This document shows positions 57,200 to 64,000 of a stretch of DNA of 64,000 nucleotides, in pieces. This DNA comes from Cinnamomum chago. Its lineage: Eukaryota; Streptophyta; Magnoliopsida; Laurales; Lauraceae. The notes below the pieces were generated by a model. That model was not told where the DNA came from and searched no databases. It saw only the letters and a list, made by a program, of their open reading frames with translations. The stretch spans positions 57,693,501 through 57,757,500 of the forward strand of contig CP142458.1 in NCBI GenBank assembly GCA_038049695.1. Reading direction: 5' to 3'. Made by a program: the position numbers and the translations under genes. Numbering within the stretch: the stretch's first letter is position 1; every line of letters starts with the position of its first letter.

Positions 57200-58433
57200 A
57201 CATACGAGACAGCATGTGTTTCAACTTCTTTGGATGAGCTGAGCCTTCCACATATAGTGGATCCTGCTCCCCAAAAAGATCTATTATGAGCCATAATGCA
57301 TCCTAATGAGAACTAGTCTTATGTCATATTAAGGATAATATGGATCCTGATTTTCTCTAATTTGTTTTAGAGGATTTTACTGAAAAAATCTCAACATTTG
57401 GTCATTTCTCGCGAAGGGTCCTCGCAAATTGTGCAATACAAATGGAATCCTTCTACTGATATTTTTTTTTTGTACTTTTTTTTGGACAATGCTATCGTCG
57501 CCGTGATTAAAAGTCGCGGTATCGGTTGCGATATGGGTATCGATCGCGGTTATCGGTCCGTTGCGGTTGTCGCCGTGTAAAGTTTTCTTTTAGTCTAGAA
57601 ATTTTTTAAAAAATAACTAAAAGATCCAGAATATTATAAAATGTTGGAAAGTAATGTTTTTTTCCATTAGTAACTACAATAAGTCAAAATCTCAATCCCC
57701 TTAAGTCATGACATCCTGTATCGCTGTTTAATCTGCCATTGTTAAATATATAAAGTTATAATGTTTAATATTTGCATTCATCCTTATAATTTATGAATTC
57801 ATTAATGTAGCCCAAATAATTAAATTTAACTATCACCTCTTATATTAGCTTTGTAAAAAAATTTACTCTAATTGGGGTTGGGACACACAATTTGTTTTAG
57901 AGTAGTCTAGATTTATTTTTTTAAGTGGGCCTTGTTAGTAGGATCAAGGATGCAATTGAAAAAATTGAGGATATCTTGAAAACTTTATAAGAGCTCACCT
58001 TAAAAAAAATAATAATAATAAAATAAAAAAAAGGAATTAAACCACTCAAAATAATTACTCTCTTCATGTATGGATTTTGGCCAAATTTCTTTCGAATTGG
58101 ATGCGTGCTGTCAAATTGACTGATGTTTTAAAATTAATCAACTAAGAAATTTATCAGTGGACAAGATCCTATTAGGGTAAAACTTGCCTAGGGCTCATAT
58201 TAAAAAGAGATAGTTATTTTAAGCAGGTCAGATTTTCCATATGTGGGCCCCACTATGGAGCCCCCGGATTGGCATGACCCTTAAGGCGTGTTTTGGATCA
58301 CAAGTGGAGTGAATTATGAGGGTGTGAATTATCAAATCAATGTAAAGTGGATGGGAGTTTACAAGTGGAGTTAATCTTGTAAAAACCCAACCGTGTTTGG
58401 TTGATGGTGGTGAAGGGGGGAGCCTTCACCTCG
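57200..58433. other. No gene seen
   Basis: AT-rich. 57490-57580 has repeated CGCGGT and GCGGTT words (GTCGCGGTATCGGTTGCGAT) of unknown meaning. Confidence 0.45.
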
Positions 58434-58690
58434 CCGTGTTTGGATTAACTATGAAGTGAAGTGTATGAAAGAACATTCCAGTCACATCAATGTCAGTTAA
58501 CTATAACAATTGTAAATACTGTGTTTGGTTGCACTTGGTGATGAAGTAGGGAGCCTAACACCACCGTGTTTGGATTAACTATGAAGTGAAGATGCATGAA
58601 AGCACATTCCAATCACATCAATGTCAGCTAACTATAACAATTGTAAATACCAGGTTTGGTTTTCACTGGTAACAAAATGAATAATCACTC
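58434..58690. repeat. 130-bp tandem duplication
   Basis: CCGTGTTTGGATTAACTATG starts at 58434 and 58564. Copies differ by several substitutions. The CGTGTTTGG words resemble ends of MITE families. Confidence 0.9.
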
Positions 58691-59261
58691 CATTATCGAA
58701 ATCACACATTTGGTCCAAGTTCTTAATCATATATATGACTGAAAAATTGATCTCAACAAATTAATTTGGTATAAATAAATGTATTTCGTTTTAGATGCCA
58801 TTAGTCATGACGAGGGGGCCTACTCATTATTTTTGGATGTGTACTGTTATAGTTGGACATACACCCTGACATACAATTTTCATTTTTAATAATAACCATG
58901 CAATTAGCATCTAAAAACCAAGTGGCAATACGAAAGAATGCTGGGATGACTAGAAGAAAGACCTAGTGCATGCACATCAACTTAAATTTAGAGGTACTGT
59001 TCCGTCATAACTGCCAACTTAACGAGATGAGAATTCATTTTATGGACTTAGCACTACCTAAATTGCACATAATATTACATCATGAGCAGGTAAAATTACG
59101 TTCATGATAGATTTTCATTATCAACATTGGTTCTACATCACTACTTTGCTGGGTCTATGGAATTGAATAAGTGACATAACTCTTTTGCAAGAACAAAAAA
59201 CAGGGTATTGTCTTTTACCCCTGCACACACTAATCATATGATTTACGCTCAACAAAACAAC
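58691..59261. other. No gene seen
   Basis: AT-rich intergenic DNA. Confidence 0.5.
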
Positions 59262-59343
59262 TACTTGAATAGACAATGCAAGAACAATTCATCATACTAT
59301 AGTACTTGAATAGACAATGCAAGAACAATTCATCATACTATAG
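59262..59343. repeat. 41-bp perfect tandem duplication
   Basis: TACTTGAATAGACAATGCAA begins at 59262 and 59303. The two 41-bp copies show no difference. Confidence 0.97.
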
Positions 59344-60555
59344 TGTTGTTGTATCTAGAGATGGGATTAAGCCGTCCAGATTGATGCTATATCTGTACCA
59401 ATATTGTTTGGCTTCTTATAGCAATTACAGGCAAAGAGTGTAACACACCTCTTACGAAAAAACAGTATATTGACAAAGTATCACTTCATGCAACACAAAG
59501 GGGTGATTAAAAAAAATGTTGCTAATGAAGCACAGCCCACTCTAACCGGTGTCACAGCAAATATTACATCATAGCATCCAAGTTGTCCGAAGAACAATCC
59601 ATTGAGACAGCAGGTGTTGGACCATATGATACAGCTGAATCAATCAAGCTAATACATGCGCTTCAAGTGATCAAGGAGAATGGTTGTCTTCATTGAGTCT
59701 GTGGAGACTTCATGAAGCAAAAACATATCAGCCTTGAAAATGTCTACTTCATGTGAGACTCTAGCACCCATAATTGGAACTATCCTTCGCGTCTAATCGG
59801 CCTCAAAGCAAACTCGAATGCAGAGTTCCGCTGGCCTACCATTGCAACACCTTCCCATGTACATTCCAGAAAGCAGTGGATGTTTTGGTCATCTGCACCA
59901 TGAAAACGTACACCTCACAAATTTCAATGAACAATTAGTATCTACTGCATAATAACCAGAAGAGAGAGAACAATTAGTAAAGCAAGAAAGAGTTTTCTAT
60001 TACTCTTTCAAGGCTCAGTGGGACATACAAACATGTGACCAAGTTATTGTGATCCAAGCAATTGAAGGGCAAAATCCATGGCAATAGTTGCTTACAAAGA
60101 TCAAAGACGCATGACATTATATTAAACTTCTTGCTAACCACCTAACCTGCTACTCAAAGGGATAAGCAAATATTCCACTGGTGATGATCACAATCTTGAG
60201 TTAAATAGCTAAACATTATACTTGCGCAAAGACTATGCAAGAGGAGGAAATACTATTCACTCCTGTTGTAAAATAGTGGTTAATCATCCTATATTGAAGA
60301 GCAATATGACACTAAATACCATTCAGACCCATGAAAACAATAGTCTCTTACAGTCACAGTAAGACCCTTTTAACAATAGTATCTTGCAGTCGCACTTGAT
60401 AAAATCTGGTATCACAAATTTCTAACACCTGCATTGTAATCCAGAACAAAAGGTAGTTGTGGGTTACAAAACATTTAGTTACTGTGGGTACCTGTGATGA
60501 GAGCAGCCTGGTAGTGTGCAAAATAGTTGTCATTAATGTTCTTAGACAATCATCA
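59344..60555. other. No intact gene; possible 3' region of the minus-strand pseudogene
   Basis: 59790-59890 has a short minus-strand stretch with some coding character (CTWEGVAMVGQRNSAFEFAL) broken by stops; I do not recognise it. The rest may be intron or 3' untranslated remnant of the neighbour at 60556. Confidence 0.35.
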
Positions 60556-60920
60556 TCAAATAACATGGTGGATAGACAAAGCCATCCAGATCATCATAAC
60601 ACACAATACAAACATGATTATAACAAGAAATGCAAAAACCCATAACAGATTCTCAAGCCTATTATGAATAGGATCCCGTATCAGACTTTGACTGTGGAAG
60701 GGAGCCCGTTGTGATTCGCTTTGCTGCGAATCATTTTCACAATATCTTTTCAAACTCTGCACAGCTTCTTGTACACTACTGAAACCTTTGAAATGCGCAT
60801 TCGGGTACTCATGCACTTGCGCCCTACATTCGTCCCGGCTTCAATATATTCCAACTCATCGTCCTCGGTAAAGCACATAACACTAATATTGACCCATGAA
60901 TCAGCGCATCGAAAACCTAA
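60556..60920 (-). pseudogene. RNase H1 N-terminal / viroplasmin-like domain gene, decayed
   Basis: The minus strand shows CYVLYRGR, a stop, VGIY, a stop, SRDECRAQVHEYPNAHFKGF and SSVQEAVQSL. This fits the small domain first seen in caulimovirus inclusion proteins and at the N-terminus of RNase H1, which binds RNA:DNA hybrids and is common in plant proteins. The consensus W before the DEC block reads Arg. An acceptor-like TTGTTTTAG lies just upstream (about 60917). The frame continues to a hydrophobic segment (NLLWVFAFLVIIMFVLCVMM, about 60570-60655), a likely membrane anchor close to the C-terminus. It is probably a host gene remnant, not viral, as no other viral gene is near. Confidence 0.6.
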
Positions 60921-60950
60921 AACAATTAAATGCATATTGAATCCACCATA

Positions 60951-61337
60951 ACAAGAAGCCAAAACAAAGGCAGTTAAGCTTCATCATAACAAGTAACAGT
61001 AAACATTAGTTATATGTCAATGACAATTAGCACATCAAACCACTAGAAATATAAAGCATGTGCCTGCAATAGTCTAGCAAAGTGCATGGTAGTATGCGAC
61101 GTGATGCCATCAAGAGCTACCATATTATAGTATATGGGTAGCCCCAATATAGCATGGCTAGTATAGAATTACACAACATAAACAGGTTCAGATTTTTTTA
61201 GGAGATCCCATGGGCCATGATCATATTCGGCCCTTGCAAAATAAAGTGTTTGAATCCAAACGAGGACTCAACACATGCCAAAAAAAGACCAACGTCCCTA
61301 TGCCAAGCAACGACTATCCAATTAGCTCCGCCCTTAT
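60951..61337. other. No gene seen
   Basis: AT-rich flank up to the solo LTR. Confidence 0.5.
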
Positions 61338-63988
61338 TGTTACACCCCGACCCAAATTAATCATGATTAAGGCTAGTTAATTGAGATTAATGCTAATTAA
61401 GCATGGATAATTGGGCTAATGAAGATTACTGACCAGAGAGAGACAAATTAGTCTCAAACGATGCATTAAACATAATGAAATGAAATTGAATTGGTTAAAG
61501 TGAGTTTAGACTCAAACAAGATAGGCTAAGGACTTTTTCATAAATACGAGTTTTCACGTATTTCGTCAAATACGGGAGTCCTTGATACCAACGCGTATAT
61601 CTTGAGTAGTACATTAATTTTCATAATAGACGCGATCATATTTGACCTCAAATGGAGCAAATGAGGTTTCATTTGACTCAAAATGTAATTATGCTCAATA
61701 AAAGGGGGTTTAAGTGTGAGGAGTCCTTATATTAGAATGAAATGAGCTTTTGCATTCATTTCACTTTAGAGCAAACCCTAGACACCATTCTTCTTCCTCT
61801 CTCTTCCATTCCTCTTCATCAAGGGTGAGATTGGAGTGGTTTGGGTGGCTTTAAGTGAGAAGACTCCATCTTCATCTTCTTCCTCAAGCCCTTTTCCCCA
61901 TTGTTGAAGTGTGAAGCTTTAGAAAGATCCCAAAGTTTCTCTCATTTGAGCTACAAGTAAGTACTTGGAACCCTAATGAGTTTTCAAGTCATAATGAGTG
62001 CTTAGGCATGATTTCTAACACCAATAGCTTATAGATTTGTGTATTGTCATGTTTTCATGAGATTAGGGTTACATTGGGGGTTTTCATCTCAAAAGCAAGC
62101 TAAGTCAAGAGGGCCTTGAGTTGATTAACCTTCATCAAAGGCAAGTATAAGCATTTCTTGTGATTAGCATTACTTGTTGTAGAAATGCATATAGTTTTCA
62201 TGGACTTGTGCATTTTCCATTGATTTTGGATGTGTTTATGGGTTTTGTGAATGATTAATGGATCATTAGAAGTATTGTTTTGGAAATGGATGATATGTGA
62301 GGAGGGAACAGGAGGTTCCATTACTATTGTAGGTTGTGGGTGAATAATGGAGAAAGGAGTGTAGAAGAAGAGAGAATGTATCAGATTTTCGAGTTGGAAC
62401 TCTAGACAGTTCGCTCGAGCGAACATGGAGTCGCTCGAGCGACCAAGGTTCTGTGACAGAGCGAAATAATTCTGGGCAGTTCGCTCGAGCTAACATGGGG
62501 TGCGCTCGAGCGACCAACGTTCTGTGAGGTGTCCGCTCGAGCGAACTTTACTCGCTCGAGCGAACCTAATACAGGTACGAACATTGACTGTAAGTGAAAA
62601 TTTGGCCAATCGACCGGACCGTGAGTCCAGCGGATTTTGGATTTTCACATAAACTTGGAGTACTTCTTGTGAGTACGAATACTCTTTAAATTAGTTTTGA
62701 GATTAAACCTCCATGGGTGATAATTATGGGGACCTCAATGCACACATTAAAAATAAATGTGATGTCCATCAAGAATAACACGTGCAATGGGGAAACCAAT
62801 AGTTACATCCAACGGTTGGTTTCGAATGAGATAGAATTGAGTGGAGCTATAAATGAGAAGTAAGATCTCTCATTATATCGTGTTTCACATTGTTAGGTCC
62901 CGATCTCGGGAGATTGGTACTACCGTTATTCCCTCCTCTTGTTATGAAGAGAATTACTGAAATGAATTGAGTTGATCATTAGAAAGACATTAACTCTTAG
63001 GTTGGCATTACCTAGCTACTGTACTAAAACTCTAAATGAGTTCAATGAATTAATAAACGAAGTAAATGACGAATCCTGCTGCAGCAGATGGATTTGGGGG
63101 CGTTCCGGAGCTCCGTGGTGATGCTAGTTGTCCCTGGCCAGGACACTAGTAAATCCCACATATTCCGATCATATCTATGAGTATTGATTGATGCCTTCCG
63201 TTTGGAAGATGAATCTTTCCTTTGAGGGAAGATGGTAAATTAAATGAATCCTTCCTTTGAGGGAAGATGGTAATGAAATGAAATGAAATGAAATGGATTG
63301 AAATGAGCGAATGAAAGATATAATAAGGATTATCTTGTGAATGACTATTGGTTAACTCTTACGGTTATATATTGTGATCATAGACATTATCTGAACTTGT
63401 TAGAATTGAAATTATTATTAAATAGATTGAATGAGTTAGTATATGTATTAACATGTGCTATTACTAGATTTGTTTATATATTGTTGAACCGCTGTGTTCA
63501 TTAGTGTTATTGATGGCATTACATGCCCGATTGCCCCTACCGGTGTAGCAGCGCACACGGCTCCAGCGGAGGAGACCGCTCCGGTTCCTCCAGGAGGACA
63601 AACGGAATGGAACGGCCGGAATACCATTTGAAATGGGTATTCGAGAGCGAGAAAGAATTATAACATTTTGAGAAATGTTTGAGAAGTAATTTGTTAATCA
63701 TTTTGGGATGTAATTAATTATTACTGCATGGTGTTTTGGGTACACACCAATTGACAAGAAATGATGGGAATGATACATGTATAAGGACCTTATTCTTTTG
63801 TATACATGTAAATCGAAATTTGATATTGTCAAATATATATATGTTTCTGCATTATTGTGTATTTGACAGGTTAATTGAGAATGTTATCCCTTGTGGATTC
63901 CGTTTTAATTTCGGTTAATTTGGGGTTTACAGGAGTAAGTATGGGTTCACGGCCCATGGTTATCGTAATTCGGACCCGGGTTGTGACA
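61338..63988 (+). mobile_element. Solo LTR of a Del/Tekay-like Ty3/gypsy element
   Basis: 2651 bp from TGTTACACCCCGACCC to CCCGGGTTGTGACA. The flanks CTTAT (61333-61337) and CTTAT (63989-63993) are a perfect 5-bp target duplication, so the internal part was removed by LTR-LTR recombination. Length and the TGTTACACCCC start fit Del/Tekay chromoviruses, but no protein domain is present to confirm the lineage. A transcription leader-like stretch with pyrimidine-rich blocks lies near 61770-61830. Open frames inside are not genes. Confidence 0.88.
62407..62566. repeat. Palindromic CTCGAG repeats in the solo LTR
   Basis: Six copies of a palindrome centred on CTCGAG (full form GTTCGCTCGAGCGAAC). 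Four are arranged in two 70-bp tandem units starting at 62407 and 62477, then two more at about 62533 and 62552. The role is unknown. Confidence 0.9.
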
Positions 63989-64000
63989 CTTATTTTCGCC

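Noticed and set aside
60556..60920. Integrated caulimovirus
   Set aside because: Only the small viroplasmin/RNase H1-N-type domain is present. No movement, coat or polymerase region lies nearby, and the domain is common in plant genes.

Overview
This is nuclear DNA of a flowering plant with a large, transposon-dominated genome. The evidence is plant-specific LTR retrotransposon lineages (Ty3/gypsy Tat with two RNase H domains, a Ty1/copia SIRE-type element, a long chromovirus-like solo LTR, a TRIM), CACTA and Mutator-type DNA elements, an L1-type LINE, and one intact WRKY transcription factor gene with canonical plant introns. The species cannot be named from this window.

Layout. 1-7406: 3' part of a decayed Tat-lineage Ty3/gypsy element: pol with stops, an antisense ORF after the integrase, polypurine tract and 3' LTR; its 5' part lies outside. 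7407-8990: small gene fragments, including one CCCH zinc-finger exon. 8990-11577: a 172-bp tandem array followed by the right end of a CACTA transposon, which broke a minus-strand copia gag; a TRIM with perfect 5-bp target duplications sits in the same gag. The copia LTR follows (12696-13451), then a second, related array (13785-15960) leading into the end of another CACTA-like element. 17408-18397: a foldback Mutator-type MITE and a CAF1 deadenylase pseudogene. 20512-29875: one almost complete SIRE-type copia element with both LTRs, gag, pol, an extra ORF, and many stops and shifts. 29881-36955: no gene, only repeat-derived DNA.

The only gene judged intact is the group IIa WRKY gene on the minus strand (36956-38676; four exons, 302 codons), with four W-box cores 0.46-0.8 kb upstream. 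After it comes a transposon-like unit (40092-42295) carrying a fragment of a nucleotide pyrophosphatase/phosphodiesterase gene, a perfect 62-bp-arm hairpin, a 5'-truncated LINE (44225-46440), a family of T-rich inverted-repeat elements that host smaller MITEs, many short local tandem duplications, a decayed RNase H1-N/viroplasmin-like gene (60556-60920), and a 2.65-kb solo LTR with a perfect 5-bp target duplication (61338-63988).

Apart from WRKY, which should bind W-boxes and may regulate itself, the genes do not form a pathway. The window mainly records nested insertion, deletion, gene-fragment capture and tandem duplication. The most unusual signals are the two homologous tandem arrays in equivalent, apparently intronic positions of two different CACTA-like elements, the antisense ORF built on 45-bp repeats, and the palindromic motif clusters in two unrelated LTR families.
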